A DNA stretch of 64,000 nucleotides from Sphingobacterium sp. CZ-UAM (GCF_002000245.1 NZ_MTCM01000002.1:248001-312000); one strand, 5' to 3'; counted from the stretch's first letter, positions 27,131 to 36,973 are shown. The notes: a model not told the origin generated them from the sequence alone. Numbers and translations: made by a program.

Positions 27131-30100
27131 ATGAAAAGTTACAGAGTTCTTTTACGTATTATCCTCATGGCCATGGTCCTAACGAAGGGGCTGAGCCAGT
27201 TACAGGCACAAAGCGGGGATCAAATATTGGATGGAATCGGCGAGACGGGCATGATCGCGCGATATGTCTTTAATGGCGATCTGAAAGATTGGTCGCGCAA
27301 CAACCTGCACGCTACAGCTGGCCAAAATGCGACATTTATCAACGATAAGCGCTTTGGCAAAGTATTGTCATTATCGGGTGAAAAAAATGATTTTGTTCAG
27401 ATACCTGCTGATGCATTGACCGATATGGAATCCTTGAGTATATCGGGCTGGATTTACCTGCGTTCGGAAAAAAAGGATCAGGTTTTTTTTGACTTTGGAA
27501 AGGATGGGCATAAACATTTCTTTGCCGCTCCTTTCGGGACGAGCACGCAGGCTGGCTTCCAAAGTTTAATGACTACAGGTAAAAATAATCAAAAAGGAGC
27601 TGTTGCTCCAGCATTGCAATTGAATAAGTGGGTTTATCTGACCATTGTGGTGGATATTCCGGCTAAAACGATGCGGACTTATGTAGATGCTATACCTGTC
27701 GCGGAGTCGCAGCAGATCCCGCGCGAGTTGACTGAGGTTTTTGGAACTGCTGGTGAAAAGAACAAATTATATATCGGAAAATCGCTGCTGACGGGATCGC
27801 CGACCTTGGATGGCATGTTGCATGATTTTCGGATCTACCGTGTTCCTTTGACTAAAAATCAGGTTACCGGAATTTACAGCAATTCACAGCGCGGCGTTAG
27901 TAATCGGGCTGTAAATGTAAGCAAGATGGAGGACAATTTGCCGGAGTTTCCAATTACCCGGGCGCAACTTTATAATGCCTATCTGGTTGCGGTGCCAGAT
28001 GTGCAGGTGGAAACGGCTCTAGGTGATTTACCGCGCTTACCAAGTTATGTGCCAGGAGTATATCAAGAAGGTATCATTGGCCCCAAAGTGCGGGTATTGT
28101 GGCCTTCGCCCCACGATAACAGTACCGTCCTGGAAGCTGGACGATATACGATTATAGGCCGGGTGCCGGGAACAGCTATACAGCCTAAAGCAATCGTGAC
28201 TGTAAAGGCCAGCAAGGCCCCCTCGGCACCGACGCTGAAGTTGGCGGCTTTTGCACTGAATCAGGTCTCCTTACAAGCAGACGCAGATAACCAGCAAACA
28301 AAATTTATTGAAAATCGCGATAAGTTTATCAACACCTTAGCAAAGACTGACCCCAACTCGTTTCTATATATGTTTCGCGATGCATTTGGGAAACCGCAGC
28401 CCGAAGGGGCCCAGCCTTTGGGGGTATGGGATAGTCAGGATACCAAGCTCCGGGGCCACGCAACGGGGCATTATCTGACTGCGATCGCGCAGGCTTATGC
28501 GAGTACAAGCTATGATAAAACGTTGCAGGCTAATTTTGCCGAGAAAATGACCTACATGGTCAATACCTTGTACGAACTGGCTCAATTGTCGGGTAAACCG
28601 CAGCAAGCAAGTGCTGTGGCTACAGCTGATCCAACTGCCGTACCTTATGGGCCCGGCAAATCAGCTTATGACTCGGATCTGAGCCGCGAAGGGATCCGGA
28701 CGGATTATTGGAATTGGGGTGTCGGTTATATCAGCGCTTATCCGCCAGATCAATTTATTATGCTGGAAAAAGGAGCGAAGTATGGTGGACAGAAAACCCA
28801 GGTTTGGGCGCCTTATTATACCTTGCATAAAATTTTGGCCGGATTAATTGATATTTACGAAGTGAGCGGTAATCAAAAGGCGTTACAGGTAGCCACAGGG
28901 ATGGCAGACTGGGTGCATGCACGCCTTAGCCGGCTGCCCAAGGAAACGCTGATACAAATGTGGAACACATATATTGCTGGCGAATTTGGCGGAATGAATG
29001 AGGCGATGGCACATCTCTACCGCATCACCCGTAAGGAACATTATTTGAAAACCGCACAGTTGTTTGATAACATCGATATGTTCTTTGGTAATGCGAATCA
29101 TGAACATGGATTGGCCAAGAATGTCGATACATTTCGTGGATTGCATGCCAATCAGCATATTCCACAGGTTGTGGGCAGCATCGAGCTCTACCAGGTTTCC
29201 AATCTGCCGGAATACTACCGGGTGGCAGACAATTTCTGGTATAAAGCAGTCAATGATTACATGTATAGCATTGGCGGTGTAGCGGGGGCACGCAATCCCG
29301 CCAATGCAGAGGTTTTTACGGCAGAACCAGCGACCCTATATGAAAATGGTTTTTCTGAAGGTGGACAGAATGAAACTTGTGCAACTTACAATATGCTGAA
29401 ATTAACAAGCAACCTGTTTCTTTTTGATCAACGCACCGAATATATGGATTACTACGAACGCGGTTTGTATAATCATATTTTAGCTTCGGTAGCTGAAAAT
29501 ACGCCGGCTAATACCTACCACGTGCCACTGCGGCCGGGAGCAATAAAGCAATTTGGAAATCCCAATATGACTGGCTTTACCTGTTGTAACGGTACCGCAA
29601 TCGAGAGTAGCACCAAATTGCAGCATAGTATTTATTTTAAAAGCCGGGATGATCAGGCTTTATACGTCAATCTATTTATTCCCTCAACTTTGGAATGGAC
29701 AGAACGTAAGCTGACTGTGCAGCAGACTACTAGCTTTCCAAAGCAAGACGAGACGGAGCTGACCATACAGGGGAATGGCAAATTTGATCTGTATGTTCGC
29801 GTGCCCAGCTGGGCAACCAAAGGATTTTATGTGACTATTAATGGGAAAGACCAGCAGGTACAGGCGCAGCCCGGTACGTATTTGAAACTGAGTCGCAATT
29901 GGAAGAATGGCGATCGTATTAGGCTCAAAATGCCATTTCAGTTTCACCTGGATCCGGTCATGGATCAACAAAATATTGCCAGTTTATTTTATGGACCGAT
30001 CTTATTGGCTGCTCAAGAGCCTGAGGCTAGAAAAGACTGGCGTAAAGTGACGCTTGACGCGCAAGATATCAGCAAATCTATCACAGGTGATCCGCGGCAG

Positions 30101-30190
30101 TTAGCTTTCAAAATTGATGGGGTTGATTTTAAACCATTTTATGATACCTACGGGCGACACTCCGTTTATCTGGATGTTACCTTAAAGTAA
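27131..30190 (+). CDS. LamG-GH127 beta-L-arabinofuranosidase-like enzyme
   Basis: A 1019-aa exported protein. After the signal peptide (to about residue 27), residues of about 38-245 form a LamG/concanavalin-like domain ('MIARYVFNGDLKDWS', 'IYIGKSLLTGSP'), followed by a linker and the GH127 (formerly DUF1680) catalytic part. In characterised GH127 enzymes a Zn site formed by Glu and three Cys includes the nucleophile. The matching residues here are Glu748 and Cys750 in 'NETCATYNML', and Cys818-Cys819 in 'FTCCNGTAIES'. It lies 40 bp after the S9 peptidase and before a SusC/SusD locus, so it may remove terminal beta-L-arabinofuranose from a plant glycan or arabinosylated protein. Confidence 0.9.
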   Translation: MKSYRVLLRIILMAMVLTKGLSQLQAQSGDQILDGIGETGMIARYVFNGDLKDWSRNNLHATAGQNATFINDKRFGKVLSLSGEKNDFVQIPADALTDMESLSISGWIYLRSEKKDQVFFDFGKDGHKHFFAAPFGTSTQAGFQSLMTTGKNNQKGAVAPALQLNKWVYLTIVVDIPAKTMRTYVDAIPVAESQQIPRELTEVFGTAGEKNKLYIGKSLLTGSPTLDGMLHDFRIYRVPLTKNQVTGIYSNSQRGVSNRAVNVSKMEDNLPEFPITRAQLYNAYLVAVPDVQVETALGDLPRLPSYVPGVYQEGIIGPKVRVLWPSPHDNSTVLEAGRYTIIGRVPGTAIQPKAIVTVKASKAPSAPTLKLAAFALNQVSLQADADNQQTKFIENRDKFINTLAKTDPNSFLYMFRDAFGKPQPEGAQPLGVWDSQDTKLRGHATGHYLTAIAQAYASTSYDKTLQANFAEKMTYMVNTLYELAQLSGKPQQASAVATADPTAVPYGPGKSAYDSDLSREGIRTDYWNWGVGYISAYPPDQFIMLEKGAKYGGQKTQVWAPYYTLHKILAGLIDIYEVSGNQKALQVATGMADWVHARLSRLPKETLIQMWNTYIAGEFGGMNEAMAHLYRITRKEHYLKTAQLFDNIDMFFGNANHEHGLAKNVDTFRGLHANQHIPQVVGSIELYQVSNLPEYYRVADNFWYKAVNDYMYSIGGVAGARNPANAEVFTAEPATLYENGFSEGGQNETCATYNMLKLTSNLFLFDQRTEYMDYYERGLYNHILASVAENTPANTYHVPLRPGAIKQFGNPNMTGFTCCNGTAIESSTKLQHSIYFKSRDDQALYVNLFIPSTLEWTERKLTVQQTTSFPKQDETELTIQGNGKFDLYVRVPSWATKGFYVTINGKDQQVQAQPGTYLKLSRNWKNGDRIRLKMPFQFHLDPVMDQQNIASLFYGPILLAAQEPEARKDWRKVTLDAQDISKSITGDPRQLAFKIDGVDFKPFYDTYGRHSVYLDVTLK

Positions 30191-30204
30191 CATCCAGATA
30201 AACG
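30163..30204 (+). repeat. Perfect 18-bp inverted repeat spanning the GH127 stop codon
   Basis: Arms 30163-30180 and 30187-30204 are perfectly complementary with a 6-nt loop (CTTAAA). The first arm codes the last residues of the enzyme; the stop codon TAA lies at the beginning of the second arm. There is no T tract directly after it. It would form a very stable mRNA 3'-end hairpin, possibly protecting the transcript or slowing readthrough. Confidence 0.9.
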
Positions 30205-30211
30205 AACAATT

Positions 30212-30252
30212 AAAGGGGTACTTTGTCAAGCAGAGTATCCCTTTATTATTTT
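30212..30252 (+). terminator. Intrinsic terminator after the GH127 gene
   Basis: An 11-bp stem (30212-30222 with 30234-30244, one G-T pair) with an 11-nt loop is followed by the T-rich ATTATTTTC. It sits 8 bp beyond the perfect hairpin at the GH127 stop, so transcription of the following SusC gene probably starts anew. Confidence 0.75.
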
Positions 30253-30304
30253 CTTCCAACGCCGGGTTTTGGTCATAATCGAAGCGCGATTGGTTAAATT
30301 CGGA

Positions 30305-30336
30305 TTGAAATCAGACCTGATTCTAAGCTAACTTCG
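30305..30336 (+). promoter_or_regulatory. Candidate promoter of the SusC/SusD/FAS1 operon
   Basis: TTG at 30305-30307 and TAACTTCG at 30329-30336 are separated by 21 bp. This approximates the Bacteroidota -33/-7 pattern with one mismatch in the -7 box. It lies downstream of the terminator and 45 bp before the SusC start. Confidence 0.3.
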
Positions 30337-30380
30337 ATTATCTATTAACAACTAATATCAATTAACCAAATTAATCAGTT

Positions 30381-33300
30381 ATGAAAAACGCAGGTCTTTT
30401 AATAGTCCTAGTTGTTCTCCTTTCATTTGATTTATTTGCGCAACAGGTAACAGGCGTAGTACGGGATGGTTCGGGAAGTGCAATGGTAGGAGCTACCCTG
30501 CGAAATTTGTCTACACAGATAAGTGCGCAAACGAATGGTAAAGGTGAGTTTACGATGGCAGCAAAATCAGGCGACGTTATCGAAGCAAGCTTGCTTGGTT
30601 ATCAATCAAAGCGGCTCACGGTCAGTTCGGAATCAGGGCTAACTTTTCAATTGAACGCCACATTTTCCACGTTGGACGAAACCGTTGTCATTGGCTATCA
30701 AAAAGTCTCCCGAAAGAAAGCCACCGCAGCGATTTCTAGTATTTCAGGAAAAGAACTGGCGAACCTGCCAGCGGCAAGTTTTGATCAGCTCCTGCAAGGA
30801 CGTTTATCCGGAGTCAATGTACAGAACTTCACCGGGGAACCTGGGGCAACACCCACTGTTCAAGTACGTGGAAATACAAGCTTAAATCGGGAGTACGATG
30901 AATTTAGTGTCGGAAACGCCCCCTTGTATGTTGTTGATGGCGTTCCGCAACCACCACAACAATACACTTCGCCAGTAACGGGAACGGGTACAAATTTTAT
31001 TGCTGGAATAAATCCGCAGGACATCGAAAGCATTGATGTATTGAAAGACGCTTCTGCGGCTGCCATCTATGGATCAAGAGCTTCCAGTGGTGTGATCCTC
31101 ATCACGACCAAGAAAGGGATCAGCCGGGAGCCACAGGTGATGGTTTCGGCCTATACGGGTTTGACACAACGCCCGGAGTTGCGCGACGTAGCCTTGGGCG
31201 CCGAAGAGCGCAGGCAGAAAATGCGTATCTTGGAAGAATTACAGCAGTATCGTCCTGATATTGAAAATAGAAATATATCTTTTTTGCTGACCGACAGTTT
31301 AAATCCGGCTTTTAATGGATCAACCGATTGGCAGGACATGTACTACCGCAAAGGTATGGTGAACAATGCGGACCTGAGCCTGAGTGGTGGAGGCCCGGGC
31401 GGATCCAATTATCGTTTCAGTGCGGGATTATATGATGAGCAGGGAATTGTCAAAGCAACGGGCTTCAAGCGCTATTCAACACGGCTGAACCTCATGTCAA
31501 AAGCGCTGAAGGAACGTTTGATGATTAATCCGATTGTAGCTTATTCGCGTACGGAACGTACCCGGGCTGGCGGTGGGGGAGTCGGGGTGACGGCGAGATA
31601 TACACCGGCATCTTATTTCAACCTGAGCGAGACACGGAAAAATTATCTTCTTGGGATGTATAACGATGATTCGGATGTGAATACGGGAAATCAATTTACT
31701 TTCAACCTGAATCTAGGGTATGATTTTTCAAAAGCGTTGAAATTTACATCCCAGACTTCTTATATCTATTCAAACAGCAGACGCGATGTGAGCACACCTT
31801 CTTCGGTGGCTAATTTTACCGGTAACAGACAAGATGTTTTTTCAGATAACCAGGTTAACGTGTTGTCTTCTAATTATTTCAGTTATAATAAAGAATTTAA
31901 TAAACATAATCTGAGCATGATCTTGGGAAGCGATCTGGAATATAATCAATATCGGTCCGTAGGCGCAGGTGCTTCGAATGGTGCTTCGGACCAAATCAAA
32001 GTTATACAAGGATTTCAGCAACGTTATCTAACTGCTTTTTCCGATTATCAGGCTTACAGTATGGCCTCTTTTTATTCGCGGTTGGCCTATGATTATGATT
32101 CCAGGTACCTGATATCAGCCAGCATACGTGGGGATGGTTCCTCTCGTTTTGGGGTAGGCAATAAATGGGGCTATTTTCCTGCCGCATCAGTGGCATGGCT
32201 CGTTTCGGAAGAATCATTTATGAAAGATGGACAGTCCCCGTTCTCTATGTTAAAACTTCGGGCGAGTTTAGGCACAACCGGTGGATTGCCGGGAAATAAT
32301 TATCTACAGTATAATCTTTACAGGGTCAATGCCGGTAATTTTTGGGGAAATGACAATGCCACTTCGTACAATGGTGTCACAGCCATAACCCCCAATTTGG
32401 TCGATGGGGTGGCGCAACCGAATATCAGCTGGGAGCGTTCGATGCAATGGAATATTGGTCTGGATGGTGAGGTAGCCAACGGTCGTTTTTCTTTTGCTTT
32501 TGACGTTTTTAATAAGGAAAATAAGCAATCTTTATTTGACGTGGCTTTGCCTGTGACAACCGGATATGATCGGGCATTGACCAATTCAGTGGGAGTACGT
32601 AACTATGGCGCCGAGGTGGTATTAATGGCCAATCCTCTTTCAAGGACAAGCCCTGTGCAGTGGTTTAGCCGTCTGAATGTCTCCTATGTGCGGAATAAAA
32701 TTATGAATCTCCCGAACTCCGGTCGCGATTTGGTGGTCGCTGGTTCCCGTTTCGATAAAGCCCATATTCTATCGGTGGGAAGTCCGATCAATACATTCTA
32801 TTTATACCAAACGTTAGGCATCTATTCAACACTGAACGATATTCCGATTAATCCCCTGACAGGCGACCGCTACAATGCTGGAGGAAGTCCTTATGCGCCG
32901 GGAGATATGTGGATTAGGGATGTGGACGGAGATTACATGATCGATCCATTCAATGATGGTATCAATCCGGACAAACTGCCGATCGGCGATCCAAATCCCA
33001 AATTCACGGGGGGCTGGACAAATAATGTGACCTGGAGGAATTTCAATCTGGGTGTACTCTTCACCTTTTTGTTCGACAGGGATGTGCTCAATCTGTATCA
33101 ATCCGATCTCTTCGAAAATGGTGCTGCGACTAATTCAACCAGTGGATTTGCGCAGTATGCGACGCCCGATTTTAGTAAGATCAATATCTGGCGCCAACCT
33201 GGTGACCGTGCCGATTATCCGGCTTATCCTTTGGGTTCTTGGCGCTACTATACCGTTGCTGGTCAAACATTTTTCTTGGATCAGGGGGATTATTTCCGGG

Positions 33301-33518
33301 TGAAAAGTGTGAGTCTCTCTTACAGTTTGCCCAACCGCCTGGTAACAGGCTGGGGGATGAAAAGCATTCGTATGTATGGTATCGTGGATAATCTACTGAT
33401 GTTCCAGCGTTCGAAAAGATTACCAGATGCTGAGGCAGTAAATTATTATGGTGAATATGAGGGGAATGGTTATCCGATCCCCAGAAAGTTCACGTTTGGT
33501 GTTGAATTACAATTTTAA
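30381..33518 (+). CDS. SusC/RagA-family TonB-dependent transporter
   Basis: Complete outer-membrane importer of 1045 aa. A signal peptide ends near 'DLFAQ'. Residues of about 23-100 are the carboxypeptidase-regulatory-like domain ('VTGVVRDGSGSAMVGATL'). The TonB-box region 'LDETVVIGYQKV' follows. The plug (about 115-235) contains 'LLQGRLSGVNVQN' and 'IESIDVLKDASAAAIYGSR', the SusC signature. The remainder is the barrel and ends in 'GVELQF'. There is no STN domain, so it does not signal through an anti-sigma factor. The SusD partner starts 10 bp after the stop. The nearby GH127 suggests an arabinose-containing substrate. Confidence 0.96.
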   Translation: MKNAGLLIVLVVLLSFDLFAQQVTGVVRDGSGSAMVGATLRNLSTQISAQTNGKGEFTMAAKSGDVIEASLLGYQSKRLTVSSESGLTFQLNATFSTLDETVVIGYQKVSRKKATAAISSISGKELANLPAASFDQLLQGRLSGVNVQNFTGEPGATPTVQVRGNTSLNREYDEFSVGNAPLYVVDGVPQPPQQYTSPVTGTGTNFIAGINPQDIESIDVLKDASAAAIYGSRASSGVILITTKKGISREPQVMVSAYTGLTQRPELRDVALGAEERRQKMRILEELQQYRPDIENRNISFLLTDSLNPAFNGSTDWQDMYYRKGMVNNADLSLSGGGPGGSNYRFSAGLYDEQGIVKATGFKRYSTRLNLMSKALKERLMINPIVAYSRTERTRAGGGGVGVTARYTPASYFNLSETRKNYLLGMYNDDSDVNTGNQFTFNLNLGYDFSKALKFTSQTSYIYSNSRRDVSTPSSVANFTGNRQDVFSDNQVNVLSSNYFSYNKEFNKHNLSMILGSDLEYNQYRSVGAGASNGASDQIKVIQGFQQRYLTAFSDYQAYSMASFYSRLAYDYDSRYLISASIRGDGSSRFGVGNKWGYFPAASVAWLVSEESFMKDGQSPFSMLKLRASLGTTGGLPGNNYLQYNLYRVNAGNFWGNDNATSYNGVTAITPNLVDGVAQPNISWERSMQWNIGLDGEVANGRFSFAFDVFNKENKQSLFDVALPVTTGYDRALTNSVGVRNYGAEVVLMANPLSRTSPVQWFSRLNVSYVRNKIMNLPNSGRDLVVAGSRFDKAHILSVGSPINTFYLYQTLGIYSTLNDIPINPLTGDRYNAGGSPYAPGDMWIRDVDGDYMIDPFNDGINPDKLPIGDPNPKFTGGWTNNVTWRNFNLGVLFTFLFDRDVLNLYQSDLFENGAATNSTSGFAQYATPDFSKINIWRQPGDRADYPAYPLGSWRYYTVAGQTFFLDQGDYFRVKSVSLSYSLPNRLVTGWGMKSIRMYGIVDNLLMFQRSKRLPDAEAVNYYGEYEGNGYPIPRKFTFGVELQF

Positions 33519-33528
33519 TTAGCGCGTC

Positions 33529-35151
33529 ATGAAAACATTATTTATAATCAATTATTGGAAGTTGGTACTTCTTTTGGCTATCGGCATGGGTACCACGTCG
33601 TGCAACAAATTTTTGGAAGAGGAACCTCGAAATTCCACCTATAAAGAGGTCTATTGGAAAGATCCCAAAGCCGGAGAAAGTGCTATTGCAGGTAATTATG
33701 CGCTGCTGAGGAATGCCCTGATGGACGGTTTTTATGGCGTTGGAAACCGCTATTACATTTATGGGGACATGACGCCGGATATTTATATCGGGATCAATAG
33801 GGATAGCTACAGTCATCCGGAAATTGGAAAAGGAAATTGGACCAGCAATTATTTTGCGCAGTCTTATGGCAATTGGACCGTATTTTATAAAACAATAGCG
33901 ATGTCCAATATCATTCTCAAAGAAATGCCATTAGTGCCGAATGATATCTTGGTGTTAGAACAGACAGATCCCGAGGCTTTTCGTAAAAAAATTATGGGAC
34001 AAGCCTATTTTATTCGGGCTTTCTCTTATTTCATGCTGACCAAAATCTGGGGTGATGTGCCCCTCGTTACCGAGGCCTATGATGATCCGATTAATGCGCC
34101 TCATCTGGGACGCACCTCCCGCATTGCGGTCATGAAACAGATCGAGGAGGATTGCCAACATGCGATAAACTTATTGAGTTGGGGGTATAAAACAGTTGCA
34201 GAACGCGCTGTCACAGCCAACAGAGGATCGGCCTATGCGCTCTTGGCACACCTGTACCTATGGCGGGGAACGACTACGGACCTAACCACAAATACACCGA
34301 TCATGGATGATATCATGCGTGCTGACACGACAATCAATACCTTACTCGCACAAGGAGGCTATACACTGGCAGATACCGCCAAATATGCGGATGTTTTTAA
34401 AGGAAGATCGAGCGAGGGGATTTTTGAATTAAATGTCAGTGAAAATACTTTAGAAGGATCAAGTGCTCATATTGGAATGAAATTTTTGAATAGTAGCTAT
34501 ATTCCAACCTATGCCGCAACAGCTGACTTTTTTACCAAACCGGCTTACCTAAGTAGTCACTTTTACAAGATCGAAGAGAAAGAGGATTGGGTCTGGCATG
34601 AAGATATCAGGCAATGGGTCTGGGAAACAGTGCAAACCCGGGGACTTGATACATTGGACGTACGATTCAAAAATAATTTTGTCAATTATACTTCGGATAA
34701 ACCCGTATGTATTAAATATAGTAACATCGTCTTTCGGAATCCAGGTCAGCAGCTTGAACCTTATAATAGCAATAATTTGATTTTGTTTCGGTTGAGCGAT
34801 ATCAAACTATTGCAGGCCGAAATCGCCCTCTACCAAAATAATCCCGATCGTGCAATCAGCATCATTAATGCATCAAGGACGCGCTATGGTGCCGATCCTT
34901 CAAGTCTGTTAAAGCCGGGCTTGGCCAAAACAGAAGTGATGAAAGAATATATGATCGAACGCGGAAAAGAACTCTATCTGGAAGGCCATCTGTTTTTTGA
35001 CATGATCCGCACACGCACGTATTCGGATCATATCGCTTGGCTGAGCGAGGCGCGGTTTAAGCAAGGTGGCTTTTTCTGGCCGGTAGATCCGCGTTTATTT
35101 AGTGAGAATAGACTTTTAGTTCAAACCGAATACTGGCGTGGAAAGATTTAA
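33529..35151 (+). CDS. SusD/RagB-family nutrient-binding lipoprotein
   Basis: Partner of the SusC transporter encoded 10 bp upstream. Lipoprotein signal with lipobox TTSC (about Cys25) and the usual 'NKFLEEEPRN' mature start. Length (540 aa) is normal. TPR-like helices include 'GQAYFIRAFSYFMLTKIWGDVPLV', abbreviated here to its recognisable core 'RAFSYFMLTKIWGDVP'. The C-terminal block 'ERGKELYLEGHLFFDMIR' matches the conserved SusD end. It is followed by two more lipoproteins, which probably sit on the same surface complex. The ligand is not deducible. Confidence 0.95.
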   Translation: MKTLFIINYWKLVLLLAIGMGTTSCNKFLEEEPRNSTYKEVYWKDPKAGESAIAGNYALLRNALMDGFYGVGNRYYIYGDMTPDIYIGINRDSYSHPEIGKGNWTSNYFAQSYGNWTVFYKTIAMSNIILKEMPLVPNDILVLEQTDPEAFRKKIMGQAYFIRAFSYFMLTKIWGDVPLVTEAYDDPINAPHLGRTSRIAVMKQIEEDCQHAINLLSWGYKTVAERAVTANRGSAYALLAHLYLWRGTTTDLTTNTPIMDDIMRADTTINTLLAQGGYTLADTAKYADVFKGRSSEGIFELNVSENTLEGSSAHIGMKFLNSSYIPTYAATADFFTKPAYLSSHFYKIEEKEDWVWHEDIRQWVWETVQTRGLDTLDVRFKNNFVNYTSDKPVCIKYSNIVFRNPGQQLEPYNSNNLILFRLSDIKLLQAEIALYQNNPDRAISIINASRTRYGADPSSLLKPGLAKTEVMKEYMIERGKELYLEGHLFFDMIRTRTYSDHIAWLSEARFKQGGFFWPVDPRLFSENRLLVQTEYWRGKI

Positions 35152-35185
35152 TGATAACGTTAGCAACTTAAATTCTTTAGAAATA

Positions 35186-35890
35186 ATGACTACAATCATA
35201 AAAAAGACCTGTGTATATCCATTCTTTGCCCTGTTGTTTTTTCAGGTACTGAGCTCATGCTCGAAAAACGATTATATCAACGATGGCGGCGTTCATCAAG
35301 CAAAAGTAAATATGACGACCTATGATTATCTGGCATCGCATCCAAAATTTGATTCTTTGGTGCGGATCATTGATCGTGCTAATTTAAAAGAGCTGGTGAA
35401 CAGTGATATCACCTTTTATGCGACAACAAATTGGGGCGTTGCGGATTATGTGAGTGCCAAAAAACAACAGCGTATTGCGGAGGTGGGTGACGAAAATATA
35501 TCCTTTGACATTGATGATATTGATCCGAAAAGACTGGATTCGTTAAAGATATATATGTTCAAAGGAAAGGTGGAGCGTGACAAGCTGGATCTAAATGGGG
35601 CATACTATAACAATTTGTTTGGCACTATCCCTGGGGTTCGATTTCAATTGGGGCTGAGACGGACGAGAGATTATAGTTCCTACGTCGATTATGTTGATTA
35701 TTTATATTACACGAAAGTCAATGGAACGCTTGATTCGGAAGAACCAAACCAAAATGCGATCCCGGAAGCAGAGCGGGATGTACGGGTAGACGTACAGACC
35801 TCAGGAATTATCACCACTACAGGTGTTATACATGTGCTGCACGGTGATCATCGTTTATTTTTTAATAAAGAAAAAATGGCTTCTAATTGA
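35186..35890 (+). CDS. Fasciclin (FAS1)-domain lipoprotein
   Basis: A 234-aa lipoprotein, starting at the ATG of 'MTTIIKKTC'. A GTG further upstream would overlap the SusD gene and add a charged N-terminus before the signal peptide, so I rejected it. The lipobox is LSSC. The mature part is one FAS1 domain: 'TTYDYLASHPKFDSLVRII', 'DITFYATTNWGV' and the final 'TTTGVIHVLHGDH', equivalent to the H2 motif. FAS1 modules mediate adhesion or glycan contact. It follows SusD by 34 bp and precedes another lipoprotein by 22 bp, so it is probably an accessory surface protein of this uptake system. Confidence 0.87.
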   Translation: MTTIIKKTCVYPFFALLFFQVLSSCSKNDYINDGGVHQAKVNMTTYDYLASHPKFDSLVRIIDRANLKELVNSDITFYATTNWGVADYVSAKKQQRIAEVGDENISFDIDDIDPKRLDSLKIYMFKGKVERDKLDLNGAYYNNLFGTIPGVRFQLGLRRTRDYSSYVDYVDYLYYTKVNGTLDSEEPNQNAIPEAERDVRVDVQTSGIITTTGVIHVLHGDHRLFFNKEKMASN

Positions 35891-35912
35891 TAGAGGTTAA
35901 AAATATAGGCTA

Positions 35913-36938
35913 ATGAAAATGAAAACTATAACCAGATATACCGTCCTATTAGGAATAATGATCGGTGTAATCCTATCCTCCTGTGAGAAAATAGAGCAAG
36001 GTTTTTTAAGTGATACCATTCGTTATCGTGACAGTGTAATCTATTGTAAACGTGGGATGACACTCACCCTTTCGGATCGGATAAATGCAGATGGATCGAC
36101 TCCGCCATTTGAATTTAAGATGTTAAACCTGCGGAATAAGCTGACAGGCGAGCCTGCACCTGAGGAATTCACAAAGATGTATGAAATTGAAGTTTTTAAG
36201 GAAGGTATGACTTTCAATGCGGCAACAGACACAACGGTCGCGCTGCTGAAAGCAAAGCGCGAAACCAAGCAGGTGACACCCATGGAGTTTAACTCGGTCA
36301 GTGGTCAGATTAGCTTTAATCGGGCATCTGCAAATTTGCCACTGGGAATCTATACCTTTGATTTGCAGGCAACAAACCGCAAGGGGACAAAAATCTATCC
36401 CTCATTTGCGGAGATCCATGTCATCGAACCTTTTTTGGAGGATGTCTTTGAGTTGACCTATGCTTCATTGACCGGGTCGAATGCTGCTGAGACTTTTACA
36501 CCGGCGTATAATAGTAATATCAAACTGACCTGTACCAAAGTTTCTGATGAGGGGGCGCGTGTGATCCTGAAAATTGTCGACAAAAATGGCCGGCCATGGG
36601 ATCCCAAAGCAGGGCAGGTGATCAAAAGGGGTGATCGCCCGACCTTTGAATCACACGTCCGTTTCAATCCGGTCGTCGCCACAAGCACAGCATTGGTATG
36701 TGATTATGAAGTGGCTCCCTTTCCCCTAACAAAATTTAATGATGGGAAGACAAATTGGGACTACAATATTTATTACCGTATACCGATGCGTTTTGCAGCA
36801 ATGGATGGACACCCCAATCACAATATCAATCCTGTTTTTGGGTTTCGGGTATTGATGGAGGGAACATTTGAGGTAGAAGTAAAGCTGACAAATGTGGCTG
36901 CAATAAACTCATCCGGCCCACCAGCTACAGGACTGTAA
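35913..36938 (+). CDS. DUF5007-like surface lipoprotein
   Basis: A 341-aa lipoprotein with lipobox LSSC (about Cys24). The mature protein is beta-rich, with 'YRDSVIYCKRGMTLTLSD' near the start and a cadherin-like stretch around 'LPLGIYTFDLQATNRKGTK', which suggests immunoglobulin-like folding. The arrangement SusC-SusD-FAS1-this gene agrees with what I recall for DUF5007 proteins in Pedobacter and Sphingobacterium loci; the family name is from memory. A surface glycan-binding (SusE/F-like) role is inferred from position. It is the last gene of the operon; a hairpin terminator follows. Confidence 0.72.
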   Translation: MKMKTITRYTVLLGIMIGVILSSCEKIEQGFLSDTIRYRDSVIYCKRGMTLTLSDRINADGSTPPFEFKMLNLRNKLTGEPAPEEFTKMYEIEVFKEGMTFNAATDTTVALLKAKRETKQVTPMEFNSVSGQISFNRASANLPLGIYTFDLQATNRKGTKIYPSFAEIHVIEPFLEDVFELTYASLTGSNAAETFTPAYNSNIKLTCTKVSDEGARVILKIVDKNGRPWDPKAGQVIKRGDRPTFESHVRFNPVVATSTALVCDYEVAPFPLTKFNDGKTNWDYNIYYRIPMRFAAMDGHPNHNINPVFGFRVLMEGTFEVEVKLTNVAAINSSGPPATGL

Positions 36939-36973
36939 CTAGGTAAAGCAAGTGCTATAGCGAAAGATAGGAA

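Noticed and set aside
35138-35185. GTG-started N-terminal extension of the FAS1 lipoprotein overlapping SusD
   Set aside because: It would place 16 charged/polar residues before the signal peptide; the ATG at 35186 gives a normal lipoprotein signal.
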